Assembly (NCBI GenBank): GCA_017630035.1
Contig: JAGBWA010000057.1
Location: 1-59,716, forward strand
DNA from: Bacteroides sp.
Lineage (GTDB): Bacteria; Bacteroidota; Bacteroidia; Bacteroidales; Bacteroidaceae
Direction: 5' to 3'
Length of the DNA: 59,716 nt
This document shows, piece by piece, positions 19,532-31,264 of this stretch. A program made the position numbers and the translations under genes. The first letter of the stretch is position 1. Each line of letters opens with the position of its first letter. Below the pieces are notes generated by a model. It saw nothing but the letters and a program-made list of their open reading frames with translations, searched no databases and was not told the origin of the DNA.

Positions 19532-21616
19532 TTACTTCATTCCACGATTTTTTAACATCGGTTCCAATTGTGGCTCGGCTCCACGGAAGTTTTTGTAGAG
19601 GGTCATGGGGTCTTCGCTATCCCCTTTTTCGAGCACATTTTCGCGGAATAGTTTAGCGGTTTTAGCATCGAAAATGCCGTTTTCCTTGAATGCTTCGAAG
19701 GCATCGTTGTCCAATACATTGGCCCAAAGATAGCTGTAATAACCAGCCGAATAGCCGCCAATGATGTGGTTGAAGTAGGTAACACGATAGCGAGGAGCTA
19801 TTTGCGGTATCAGCTTCAGTTGGTCCATCATCTCCTTTTCGAAGGCAATGACATCCAGTTGGTCAATCTCGGTGAGGTTGTGCAGGTTCATGTCGAGGAT
19901 GGCAGCTGCCAATAGTTCGGTGGTCATGAAGCCTTGGTTGAAGGTGTTTTGGTTCAGGATTTTCTGAATCAGTTCGTCGGGAATGACTTCACCGGTTTGG
20001 TAGTGCTTAGCATACATCTTCAGCACTTCGGGTTCCAATGCCCAGTGTTCGTTGATTTGTGAGGGGAGTTCCACAAAGTCGCGTGCTACACTGGTGCCCG
20101 AAATGCCTTTGTAGTTGCACTTAGTGAGCAGGCCATGGAGGGCGTGACCAAACTCGTGGAACAGGGTTTGTACTTCGTCGATGGTGAGCAATGAAGGGGT
20201 GTCGCCAACGGGTTTGGTGAAGCTGGCAACGTTGCATACCAATGGGCGGATGGTGCCTTCTTGGTCGCGATAGTTGCTCATCCAAGCACCACCTCGCTTA
20301 CCGGCACGGGGGAAGTAATCTACATAGAAGATACCCAAGTGGCTGCCATCGGCATCCTTTACTTCGAACACCTCTACATCGGGATGATACACTGGAATAT
20401 CCTTCAGTGGGGTGAGGGTGATGCCATAGAGTTTGTTGGCTACGGCAAAGGCACCTTCGCGTACGTTTTCGAGCTTGAAGTAGGGCTTGATGGCTTCCTC
20501 TTCCAAATTGTATTTTTCCTTGCGAAGCAGGTCGGTATAATACCACCAATCCCATGCTTCCAATTTTTCGCCTTTACCCTCCTTGTCCATCATGGCTTGG
20601 AGGTCGGCTGCTTCGGCTTCGGCCTTAGGCAAAGCATAGCTCCAGAGGTTGTGTAGGAACTCCATAACGGCTTTCGAATTCTTGGCCATGGTGCGTTCCA
20701 ATACGAAGTTTGAGTAGCAATCGTAACCCATCAAGTTGGCCTTTTCGAGGCGAAGTTTGATGATGTCGGCCAGGATTTGCTTATTGTCGTTTTGGTCGTT
20801 GTTGTTACCCTTGTTAGTGTAGCCTTTATACATTTGTTCGCGCAAGTCGCGATTGGCGGCATATTGCATGAAGGGCAGGAAGCTGGCACTATGAAGGGTG
20901 AAGAGCCATTTGCCGGGTTGGCCGGCTGCTTCGGCTTCGGCAGCTGCACTGCTCTTGAACCATTCGGGAAGGCCTTGGAGCTCTTCTTCCTTCTCTACAA
21001 AGAGTTTGAAAGTGTTGTTCTCGTTCAGCACATTGTTGCTAAAGCTGATGCCAAGGGTAGAGAGTTGCTTGTTCACTTCGCGCAAGCGGGCTTGCTTCTC
21101 TTCGGTGAGGTTGGCACCCGAGCGAACGAAACCTTGGTAGGTGTTCTCCAACAAGCGAAGTTGTTCGGTGGTGAGACCTAATGTCTCTTTTTGGTCGTAA
21201 ACGGCCTTCACCTTTTGGAACAAAGGTTGGTTCAACGAGATGTTGTCGCTATGTTCCGAGAGCATAGGGGCAAACTTCATCTCCAATTGGGTCAGTTGCT
21301 CGTTTGTTTCGGCCTCGGTGAGGTTGAAGAATACGCCACCTAAGCGGTCGAGGATGGGCGAACTGTTGTCTAATGCCACAATCACATTGTCGAAGGTAGG
21401 TGCATCGGCATTGTCGATAATGGCTTGGATGTTGGCATTTTGTTCCTCAATACCTTGCATAAAGGCGGGTTCGTAATGCTCTAACTTGATTTGGTCGAAC
21501 GGAGGTACACCAAAGGGTGTTTGAAACTCGGTTAAGAACGGATTTTGTTCTGTTTGTGTAGCGCAAGAGTACATCATACAACTGGCTGCTAAAATGATTA
21601 AACTTTTTTTAAGCAT
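19532..21616 (-). CDS. dcp: M3-family peptidyl-dipeptidase (Dcp-like lipoprotein)
   Basis: Zinc metallopeptidase of family M3 that trims peptides. The zinc motif FHEFGHALHGLL lies near residue 480 with a downstream glutamate. The 694 residues match Dcp. The N-terminus (MLKKSLIILAASCMMYSCATQ) is a lipoprotein signal with cysteine in MYSC, so the enzyme should be anchored in the envelope, unlike cytoplasmic E. coli Dcp. It lies 14 bases after the EEP-family gene and looks like the last gene of the rhomboid-EEP-M3 operon. Oligopeptidase A is the alternative name; sequence alone does not separate them fully. Confidence 0.9.
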   Translation of the reverse strand: MLKKSLIILAASCMMYSCATQTEQNPFLTEFQTPFGVPPFDQIKLEHYEPAFMQGIEEQNANIQAIIDNADAPTFDNVIVALDNSSPILDRLGGVFFNLTEAETNEQLTQLEMKFAPMLSEHSDNISLNQPLFQKVKAVYDQKETLGLTTEQLRLLENTYQGFVRSGANLTEEKQARLREVNKQLSTLGISFSNNVLNENNTFKLFVEKEEELQGLPEWFKSSAAAEAEAAGQPGKWLFTLHSASFLPFMQYAANRDLREQMYKGYTNKGNNNDQNDNKQILADIIKLRLEKANLMGYDCYSNFVLERTMAKNSKAVMEFLHNLWSYALPKAEAEAADLQAMMDKEGKGEKLEAWDWWYYTDLLRKEKYNLEEEAIKPYFKLENVREGAFAVANKLYGITLTPLKDIPVYHPDVEVFEVKDADGSHLGIFYVDYFPRAGKRGGAWMSNYRDQEGTIRPLVCNVASFTKPVGDTPSLLTIDEVQTLFHEFGHALHGLLTKCNYKGISGTSVARDFVELPSQINEHWALEPEVLKMYAKHYQTGEVIPDELIQKILNQNTFNQGFMTTELLAAAILDMNLHNLTEIDQLDVIAFEKEMMDQLKLIPQIAPRYRVTYFNHIIGGYSAGYYSYLWANVLDNDAFEAFKENGIFDAKTAKLFRENVLEKGDSEDPMTLYKNFRGAEPQLEPMLKNRGMK

Positions 21617-21630
21617 AGTAATTTATTGTT

Positions 21631-22734
21631 TTATTGTAATATTCGGAAGTGACACATGATGGGGTAGTGGTCGGATTCTTTGATGTCGTTGTCCACCTCG
21701 CATTGGTAGGGCTGGATGCCGGAGCTACAAAGAATGTGGTCTATCTTGAAATAGAAAAGGTGTTGGTGGTAGGAGGTTCCCAAGCCGGTACCTGTTTCGG
21801 TGAAAGCGTCTTGTAGGCCTTGCGAAATGGTGCGGTGGGAGAAGGAGGTGGAGGTGTCGTTGAAGTCGCCACACACCATTACCCTCTTGTGTTTGCTCTC
21901 CTGGATAACTTGGGCTATGGCTTTGGCTTGTGCGCCACGGATGTTGGCGGCCAAGGCCAGTTTGCGCAAGAGGGTTTTCGAATTGCTCTTCAGTTTCTCG
22001 CCTTCGGGCATTTCCAAGATCTCTTCGTAGAGCTGTCTGTCGGCCGAGGTCAATCGGTTCGATTCCAAGTGGCAGTTTATCAGCAAAACGGTATCGTTGT
22101 CTATCTTCAGTTCGTAGGCCACTGCTCCATTGTAGAGGCTCTCCAACTTCAGGGGCTTGGCCGAAAGGATGGGGTATTTGGAGTAGCAGGCAAGGGTGCT
22201 GGCATGCCCCTTCTTGCCTTTACCTATCTTGTTGATGCGGTGGTACTTGTAATCGCTTAGGGCTTTATCCACTTGCCGTTGTGTGATGTGGTTTTTAGAG
22301 AGCCCCACGGCATACTCTTGCAAGCAGATGATGTGGGCATCGCTCGATTTTAGGTATTCCAATACGCGCTCTCCACCCTTGTCGCTTTCCAATCCATTGA
22401 AGGCCATGACGTTGTACGACAATAGTTTGCTGCTGTTCAGTGGGGCATCTTCGGCAAAGAGGTGGATGGGGAGTGTGTCGCGAATCTGTCCGAAGCAGAG
22501 GATGAAGGCAAGGGTGGGGAACCAGAGCAGTTTGTATTGCTGCATGATGAGGATGAGCAGGTAGCAGCAGATGTTTATCACCAGCACAATGGGGAAGGTG
22601 AGCCCGATGCACGAAAGGATGGGGTGCACGGAAGGGTCGATGCGGTCGGCATAGGCTGTGGCTAGCATCAGCAGAGCAAAAAGGGTGTTGATGACTGCCA
22701 GAATGATTGCAAGGGTTCGTATCAGAAATTTCAT
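21631..22734 (-). CDS. Membrane-anchored endonuclease/exonuclease/phosphatase-family protein
   Basis: Mg2+-dependent phosphodiesterase/phosphatase fold (EEP superfamily). Three N-terminal membrane segments (about residues 5-90) precede the catalytic domain. The domain has LSYNVMAFNG, CLQEYAV (metal glutamate), LINCHLESNRL, VCGDFNDTSTS and the C-terminal ESDHYPIMCHF with the catalytic Asp-His pair. The substrate cannot be told; lipids, nucleic acids and phosphosugars all occur in this superfamily. It starts 18 bases after the first rhomboid gene's stop and precedes the M3 peptidase by 14 bases. Confidence 0.85.
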   Translation of the reverse strand: MKFLIRTLAIILAVINTLFALLMLATAYADRIDPSVHPILSCIGLTFPIVLVINICCYLLILIMQQYKLLWFPTLAFILCFGQIRDTLPIHLFAEDAPLNSSKLLSYNVMAFNGLESDKGGERVLEYLKSSDAHIICLQEYAVGLSKNHITQRQVDKALSDYKYHRINKIGKGKKGHASTLACYSKYPILSAKPLKLESLYNGAVAYELKIDNDTVLLINCHLESNRLTSADRQLYEEILEMPEGEKLKSNSKTLLRKLALAANIRGAQAKAIAQVIQESKHKRVMVCGDFNDTSTSFSHRTISQGLQDAFTETGTGLGTSYHQHLFYFKIDHILCSSGIQPYQCEVDNDIKESDHYPIMCHFRILQ

Positions 22735-22752
22735 CTTCTTCGGTAATTGGGT

Positions 22753-23643
22753 TTATCTCCGGCTGGCATCGAATAGCGTTTTCTTCTCTTCACTTGTCAG
22801 GTTTTCATAGCCCGACTTCTTCAGTTTGTCCAGAATGCGGTCCACCTCTTCGTTTTGTGCCTTTTTGCGGGCGTTATAGTCATAATCGGTTTGGTGGCTT
22901 CCTCCATAAGTGGCCTTCATCTTGGGTTTCTTAGGTTTGAAGCTAAATAAAGATACTATCCAATCAATGGTTCGGTTGATCCATGAGGTGATGTCGGTTC
23001 CTTTGCTTAGGCTATGGGCAAACCACAATCCGGCTAAGGCACCACCCAAGTGGGCAATGTGTCCGCCGCTGTTGGCCGAGGTGATGAGGAGTAGGTCGGT
23101 GCCAATGACTATCAAGGCCAAATACTTCAAGCGAATGGTGCCCAATAGCAACAAACGGATGGGGTAGTTGGGTTGGCGGTAGGCGGTAGCAGCTACAATG
23201 GCCAATACGGATGCCGAAGCTCCCGACATGAAAGAGGCGTATCGGTAGGGCTCGAAGTAGGGAAAGAGGTTGAACGAAAGCATGTAGAGCAATCCGCCAC
23301 AGATGCCTCCCAGAAGGTATAGCCCACGTAAATGTTTGGCCGAATAGGTTTGCAAGAAAAGGGTGCCAAACCAATAAAGCCACAACATATTGAACAAAAT
23401 GTGCCACACACCACTGTGTAGAAACATGTAGGTAAGTATGGACCAAGGCTGAATGAGGAAGCGTTGGGGCCATGCCGGCAGTTCGAGCCAATGGAATAGG
23501 CCGGTTATGTTGATATTGAACAATAGCAGAATGACACTTACCAAGGTGGTGATGATGAACACGCCTGCATTGATGTAGATGAGCTGGATGCAGATGGAAC
23601 CTCGGCGGAAGTTATCCTTTAGTTCATTGATAATAGTATTCAT
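22753..23643 (-). CDS. Rhomboid-family intramembrane serine protease (longer copy)
   Basis: Integral inner-membrane protease that cuts membrane proteins inside the bilayer. The catalytic serine is in SGASASVLA near residue 142, and the catalytic histidine in GGHIAHLGGALAG near 197; HSGVWHILFNMLWLYWFG is the conserved TM2 region. The 296 residues include a C-terminal cytoplasmic tail rich in lysine (about 240-296) absent in the neighbour copy. Its start overlaps the end of the preceding rhomboid gene by 20 bases, so the pair is probably co-translated. The substrate is unknown. Confidence 0.9.
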   Translation of the reverse strand: MNTIINELKDNFRRGSICIQLIYINAGVFIITTLVSVILLLFNINITGLFHWLELPAWPQRFLIQPWSILTYMFLHSGVWHILFNMLWLYWFGTLFLQTYSAKHLRGLYLLGGICGGLLYMLSFNLFPYFEPYRYASFMSGASASVLAIVAATAYRQPNYPIRLLLLGTIRLKYLALIVIGTDLLLITSANSGGHIAHLGGALAGLWFAHSLSKGTDITSWINRTIDWIVSLFSFKPKKPKMKATYGGSHQTDYDYNARKKAQNEEVDRILDKLKKSGYENLTSEEKKTLFDASRR

Positions 23644-24364
23644 TTCTTCTTCGTCTGTTTTGGTTGCGCCAATACATTATTAATATAAAGCCAAAAATCA
23701 TGCCTCCCAAGTGGGCAAAGTGTGCCACATTGTCGCCAGGGTTATTGGCCATACCGGAAAAGAATTCGATAAGGGCATAGCCTGCCACAAAATACTTCGC
23801 CGGAATGGGGAAGGGGAGGGGGAAGACAAACATCTTTTCGTTGGGGAAGAGCATGCCAAAGCCCAATAGGATGCCGTAAATGGCACCAGATGCTCCCACA
23901 GTGAGGCCATTGACGATAAAGTTCAGGCTGGCCAAATCGGGATTGACAAAGTTCTTTCCTTGTTGCAAGGCGGCTGCTCCTTCGCGCAATACTACATCGA
24001 CAGCTTCGGCCGGCATGCCGGAAGTGGTGATGAAATATTGGATACCAACGACCAATTCTTGGATAAGTCCGGCACCTACACCACACACAAGGTAGAAGGT
24101 GAGGAATCGCTTTGGACCCCACACTTGCTCCAAGATGCGACCAAACATCCACAAGGCAAACATGTTGAAAAACAAGTGGGTAAAGCCACCATGCATAAAT
24201 AGGTAGGTGAAGAATTGGGCCAAGTTAAAGTTGTCGGACAGCACAAAGTGCAAACCCAAGTAGCGAGCTAAATCAATGCCGTAGCTATCGGCCACAATCG
24301 TTCCCAAGAACATCAGAATGTTGATAATAAGCAGGTTCTTGGTGATGGGTGGTATTTGGTTCAT
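23624..24364 (-). CDS. Rhomboid-family intramembrane serine protease (shorter copy)
   Basis: Second rhomboid of a tandem pair, 246 residues from the ATG at 24364. An upstream in-frame ATG at 24466 was rejected because it passes through the promoter region. Catalytic serine in GASGAIYGILLG, histidine in DNVAHFAHLGGMI; HGGFTHLFFNMFALWMFG is the TM2 signature. Compared with the downstream copy it has a long loop after TM2 (VGIQYFITTSGMPAEAVDV) and no cytoplasmic tail. First gene of the four-gene operon rhomboid-rhomboid-EEP-M3; a -7 box on the minus strand lies at 24392-24399. Confidence 0.9.
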   Translation of the reverse strand: MNQIPPITKNLLIINILMFLGTIVADSYGIDLARYLGLHFVLSDNFNLAQFFTYLFMHGGFTHLFFNMFALWMFGRILEQVWGPKRFLTFYLVCGVGAGLIQELVVGIQYFITTSGMPAEAVDVVLREGAAALQQGKNFVNPDLASLNFIVNGLTVGASGAIYGILLGFGMLFPNEKMFVFPLPFPIPAKYFVAGYALIEFFSGMANNPGDNVAHFAHLGGMIFGFILIMYWRNQNRRRRNEYYYQ

Positions 24365-24391
24365 ATTATTCTTTCTAATTAATAGTTTCGG

Positions 24392-24429
24392 CAAATGTAC
24401 GAATAAATACGAAATAGTTCGTATCTTTG
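24392..24429. promoter_or_regulatory. Divergent promoters and palindrome between rhomboid operon and argS
   Basis: TACATTTG on the minus strand (24392-24399) serves the rhomboid operon; TATCTTTG on the plus strand (24422-24429) serves argS. Between them is a perfect inverted repeat, ATACGAA-ATAG-TTCGTAT (24407-24424), touching the argS -7 box and well placed as an operator. Confidence 0.65.
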
Positions 24430-24482
24430 CCGTGTGAAATAACTTAAATGAAGAAATTTTTACCATTCATAATTAATATTAT

Positions 24483-26300
24483 ATGAAGATTGAAGAGAAG
24501 TTGTCGCAATCGGTCATCGAAGGACTGAAAGCACTCTACGGACAGGAGGTGCCTGCTTCGCAAGTGCAGTTGCAAAAGACGAAGAAAGAGTTTGAGGGAC
24601 ACTTGACATTGGTGGTCTTCCCATTTTTGAGAATGTCGAAGAAGGGACCTGAACAGACTGCTCAAGAGGTGGGCGAATACCTATTGGCCAACGAATCGGC
24701 TGTATCGGCTTATAATGTTATCAAGGGCTTTTTGAACTTGACTATTGCTTCGAATGCTTGGATTGAGTTGCTGAATGCCATTCATCAGGATGCACAGTAT
24801 GGTATCCAAACTGCTAACGAACAATCGCCTTTGGTGATGATTGAATACTCATCGCCCAACACCAACAAACCGCTTCACTTGGGACACGTGCGCAACAATC
24901 TCTTGGGTCATGCATTGGCCAATATCGTTGCGGCCAATGGTAACAAGGTGGTGAAAACCAACATTGTGAACGACCGTGGTATCCACATCTGCAAGTCGAT
25001 GTTGGCTTGGTTGAAGTATGGCAATGGCGAAACTCCCGAATCGAGCGGCAAGAAGGGCGACCACCTCATTGGCGACTACTATGTGGCTTTCGACAAGCAC
25101 TATAAGGCTGAACTGAAAGAGCTGATGGCGCAATATCAGGCCGAAGGCATGAACGAGGAAGAGGCTAAGGCAAAGTCCGAAGCAGAAAGCCCGTTGATGA
25201 AGGAGGCACGCGAGATGTTGGTGAAGTGGGAAGCCAACGACCCTGAAGTGCGTGCGCTTTGGAAGAAGATGAACGACTGGGTATATGCCGGTTTTGATGA
25301 AACTTACCGCATGATGGGTGTGGGATTCGATAAGATTTATTACGAATCGGATACGTACCTTGAAGGTAAGGAGAAGGTGATGGAAGGTCTTGAAAAGGGA
25401 TTCTTCTACCGCAAAGAGGATAATTCGGTATGGGCCGACTTGACCGGTGAGGGACTCGACCACAAACTGTTGCTCCGTTCGGATGGTACATCGGTTTACA
25501 TGACGCAAGATATCGGTACCGCCAAACTTCGTTTCCAAGATTTCCCTATCAACAAGATGATTTATGTGGTGGGCAACGAACAAAACTACCACTTCCAAGT
25601 GCTTTCTATCTTGCTCGATAAGCTTGGCTTTGAGTGGGGCAAGGGATTGGTTCACTTCTCGTATGGCATGGTGGAATTGCCCGAAGGCAAGATGAAGAGC
25701 CGTGAAGGTACGGTGGTAGATGCCGATGACCTGATGGCCGAAATGATTGCTACCGCTAAGGAGACCAGCAACGAGTTGGGCAAGTTGGACGGCTTGTCGC
25801 AAGAGGAGGCCGATAATATTGCGCGTATCGTAGGTTTGGGTGCATTGAAGTACTTCATTCTCAAGGTGGATGCACGCAAGAACATGACCTTCAACCCTAA
25901 GGAATCTATCGACTTCAACGGCAACACCGGTCCGTTTATCCAATACACTTACGCTCGTATCCAATCGGTATTGCGCAAGGCTGCCGAACAAGGCATCGTG
26001 ATTCCCGAAACGCTTGCAGCAGACATTACTTTGAGCGAGAAGGAGGAAGGTTTGATTCAGATGTTGGCCGACTTTGCTGCTGTAGTGAAAGAGGCTGGTA
26101 CTACTTATAGTCCGTCGGGTATTGCCAACTACTGCTACGACTTGGTGAAGGAATACAACCAATTCTATCACGACTTCAGCATCTTGCGCGAAGAGAACGA
26201 AGCCATCAAGGTGTTCCGCCTTGCGTTGAGTGCCAATGTGGCGAAAGTGGTTCGCCTCGGCATGGGCTTGCTTGGCATTGAGGTGCCCGATAGAATGTAA
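24483..26300 (+). CDS. argS: Arginyl-tRNA synthetase
   Basis: Class I aminoacyl-tRNA synthetase charging tRNA-Arg. N-terminal tRNA-binding (Add1) domain to about residue 115; HIGH-type motif in NTNKPLHLGHVRNN near 124-137; EGKMKSREGTVVD near 398 stands for KMSKS in the usual degenerate ArgRS form; the C-terminal DALR anticodon-binding domain includes YARIQSVLRKA and ends MGLLGIEVPDRM. 605 residues is the normal size. The ATG is preceded by a -7 box about 53 bases upstream, and a strong terminator follows. Confidence 0.97.
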   Translation: MKIEEKLSQSVIEGLKALYGQEVPASQVQLQKTKKEFEGHLTLVVFPFLRMSKKGPEQTAQEVGEYLLANESAVSAYNVIKGFLNLTIASNAWIELLNAIHQDAQYGIQTANEQSPLVMIEYSSPNTNKPLHLGHVRNNLLGHALANIVAANGNKVVKTNIVNDRGIHICKSMLAWLKYGNGETPESSGKKGDHLIGDYYVAFDKHYKAELKELMAQYQAEGMNEEEAKAKSEAESPLMKEAREMLVKWEANDPEVRALWKKMNDWVYAGFDETYRMMGVGFDKIYYESDTYLEGKEKVMEGLEKGFFYRKEDNSVWADLTGEGLDHKLLLRSDGTSVYMTQDIGTAKLRFQDFPINKMIYVVGNEQNYHFQVLSILLDKLGFEWGKGLVHFSYGMVELPEGKMKSREGTVVDADDLMAEMIATAKETSNELGKLDGLSQEEADNIARIVGLGALKYFILKVDARKNMTFNPKESIDFNGNTGPFIQYTYARIQSVLRKAAEQGIVIPETLAADITLSEKEEGLIQMLADFAAVVKEAGTTYSPSGIANYCYDLVKEYNQFYHDFSILREENEAIKVFRLALSANVAKVVRLGMGLLGIEVPDRM

Positions 26301-26345
26301 TAAAATCCTTACAGACGATATTGAAGCGGAAAAGTCTGCTTTATG

Positions 26346-26394
26346 AATTTTCCTCGTGGGGGAGATATATAGCCCTCACGAGGAAAATTTTTTT
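26346..26394 (+). terminator. Terminator of argS
   Basis: ATTTTCCTCGTG (26347-26358) pairs perfectly with CACGAGGAAAAT (26377-26388), then T7. The stem belongs to a CCTCACGAGG repeat type seen again near 57440. Confidence 0.85.
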
Positions 26395-26440
26395 CTCTCG
26401 TGAGGAAAAAAATCTTTCTTCGTGAAGGCTATTTATGAAA
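26366..26440. repeat. CCTCACGAGGAAAA-type dispersed repeat, copy 1
   Basis: Alternating CACGAGGAAAA and CGTGAGGAAAAAAA motifs followed by TTCGTGAAGG and an AT-rich end. A closely similar order occurs at 57385-57476. Confidence 0.6.
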
Positions 26441-26465
26441 AAGAAGGGATTTTGATAAATGTTTG

Positions 26466-29582
<3,117 letters not shown>

Positions 29583-31253
29583 TTATGATGCTTTCTTCTT
29601 AGTAAGCAATTGTTTATACTCCTCGGGCGATTGCAACACCTTGATGGCGGCTTTTAAGTCGGGGTCATCTTTCAACTGCTCGATGATGCCACCTTTTTGG
29701 TAGTAGTAGCGCTTGATAATTTCCAATGCAAGGAGTTGCTTGATCTCCTTTTTCGAGTGATTCAAATCGTGTTCGAGGTCGTGTTGTAGTTTCTTCTCCA
29801 ATGCCTCGAACTCGGCAGTTGCTCCTTCTAAATAGCCTTCGAATTCGGCTATTTCGCGAAGGTTCTTCAATAGTTTGCCCGTTTGTTGGTCGTACTTAAA
29901 GTCGGATTGCTTCACCATCTCCTTAAACTCTTGGAAATCTTTATCGGTTAGCTTAAACTCATTGGCAGGAGCAATGGTGGGGTGCTTCAAGCAATATTGG
30001 GTAGCATAATCGAAAATTTGGTTGTCGTTTACCAAATAGTAGAGTATGTTGGCTGCTTTTTGTGGCTCTACTTCAATGTCGGGACGGATGCCACCACCAT
30101 CGCGCACTTCGCGTCCGGCTTCGGTATAGAAGACATTGGTCAAGCTATCGGGCACGCGACCGGCACTACCATCGGCATTGCGATGTTGGTAGTCGATGGC
30201 TTGCACGCATCGGCCACTGGGGATGTAATATTTCGAAGTGGTGAGTTTCATGGCTGCTCCATAGGGTAATGGACGAGTGGTTTGCACCAATCCCTTGCCA
30301 AAGGTGCGGTTGCCGATGATAACAGCACGATCCAAGTCTTGCAACGAGCCGGCCAAGATTTCAGATGCGGATGCGGTACTGTTGTTTACTAATATCGTTA
30401 AGGGAATATCTAAATCGATAGGCTCGCGAAGTGTTTTGTAGGTGGAATGGGCTTGTTGTATCTTGCCTTTGGTGGTAACCAATGTCTTGCCACGGGGAAC
30501 GAAAAAGTTCGCAATTTCGATGGCTTCGTCCAATAAGCCACCGCCATTTCCGCGAAGGTCTATTACCAACGAGTTGATGCCTTGTTTCTTCAAATCCAAG
30601 AAAGCGCGTTTGAACTCTTTCGATGGATCGCCCGAGAAGGTACTCAAGTTGATGTAGCCAATGCTATCGGTCAGTACACTATAATAAGGTATAATGGGCA
30701 GTTCGATGGATTGACGTACAATCTCGAACTCGATAGGTTTCTTTGTACCTGGGCGTTCCACTTTCAGTTTGAAGGTGGTACCAATTTCGCCTCGAAGCAT
30801 GTTGCTCACTTGTTGATTGTCTTTTCCCATCAAGTCTTCGCCATCAATCTCCAAAAGAATATCGCCTGCTTTCAATCCATGTTTGGCGGCCGGCATGCCT
30901 TCGTAAGGTTCGGAAATCATGCTTCGTTTCAATTTGGGGTTCCAAGTGATGATAGAACCAATACCTCCGTACGAATTCTTCAGCATCTGTTCCAATTCGT
31001 CCTGATCTTCTTCGGGATAATAGACGGTATAGGGGTCTAAACCGTATAACATGGCATCAATGCCATCGCGAATAGCTTGGTTGGGGTCGATGGTATCCAC
31101 ATAGAGCATATCCAATTCTTTGATAAGTGCATTGAAGATATCTAAGTTCTTCGAAATTTGGAAGTTGCGGTCGTCACTTTGTTGGAAACCGATGCCGATA
31201 CAAGCCGTAATGAATAGTACGGCCAATATGCCCCATATCTTGTTTCTTTTCAT
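29583..31253 (-). CDS. S41-family C-terminal processing protease
   Basis: PDZ-containing serine protease of the CtpA/Prc type, acting in the periplasm. The ATG at 31253 gives 556 residues with an N-terminal anchor (KRNKIWGILAVLFITACIGIGF); the frame runs further upstream but overlaps the kinase gene. PDZ domain around residues 85-165 (GMPAAKHGLKAGDILLEIDGE); S41 core with NSTASASEILAGSL (catalytic serine) and GNRTFGKGLVQT (catalytic lysine). A charged helical C-terminal part follows. Starts 11 bases after the PfkB gene, which suggests co-transcription. The substrate is unknown. Confidence 0.9.
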   Translation of the reverse strand: MKRNKIWGILAVLFITACIGIGFQQSDDRNFQISKNLDIFNALIKELDMLYVDTIDPNQAIRDGIDAMLYGLDPYTVYYPEEDQDELEQMLKNSYGGIGSIITWNPKLKRSMISEPYEGMPAAKHGLKAGDILLEIDGEDLMGKDNQQVSNMLRGEIGTTFKLKVERPGTKKPIEFEIVRQSIELPIIPYYSVLTDSIGYINLSTFSGDPSKEFKRAFLDLKKQGINSLVIDLRGNGGGLLDEAIEIANFFVPRGKTLVTTKGKIQQAHSTYKTLREPIDLDIPLTILVNNSTASASEILAGSLQDLDRAVIIGNRTFGKGLVQTTRPLPYGAAMKLTTSKYYIPSGRCVQAIDYQHRNADGSAGRVPDSLTNVFYTEAGREVRDGGGIRPDIEVEPQKAANILYYLVNDNQIFDYATQYCLKHPTIAPANEFKLTDKDFQEFKEMVKQSDFKYDQQTGKLLKNLREIAEFEGYLEGATAEFEALEKKLQHDLEHDLNHSKKEIKQLLALEIIKRYYYQKGGIIEQLKDDPDLKAAIKVLQSPEEYKQLLTKKKAS

Positions 31254-31264
31254 ATCTAATGAAT

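Noticed and set aside
24849-26171. Long open frame (440 codons) on the minus strand opposite argS
   Set aside because: It mirrors argS codon structure, has no recognisable domain and no promoter; argS is certain.
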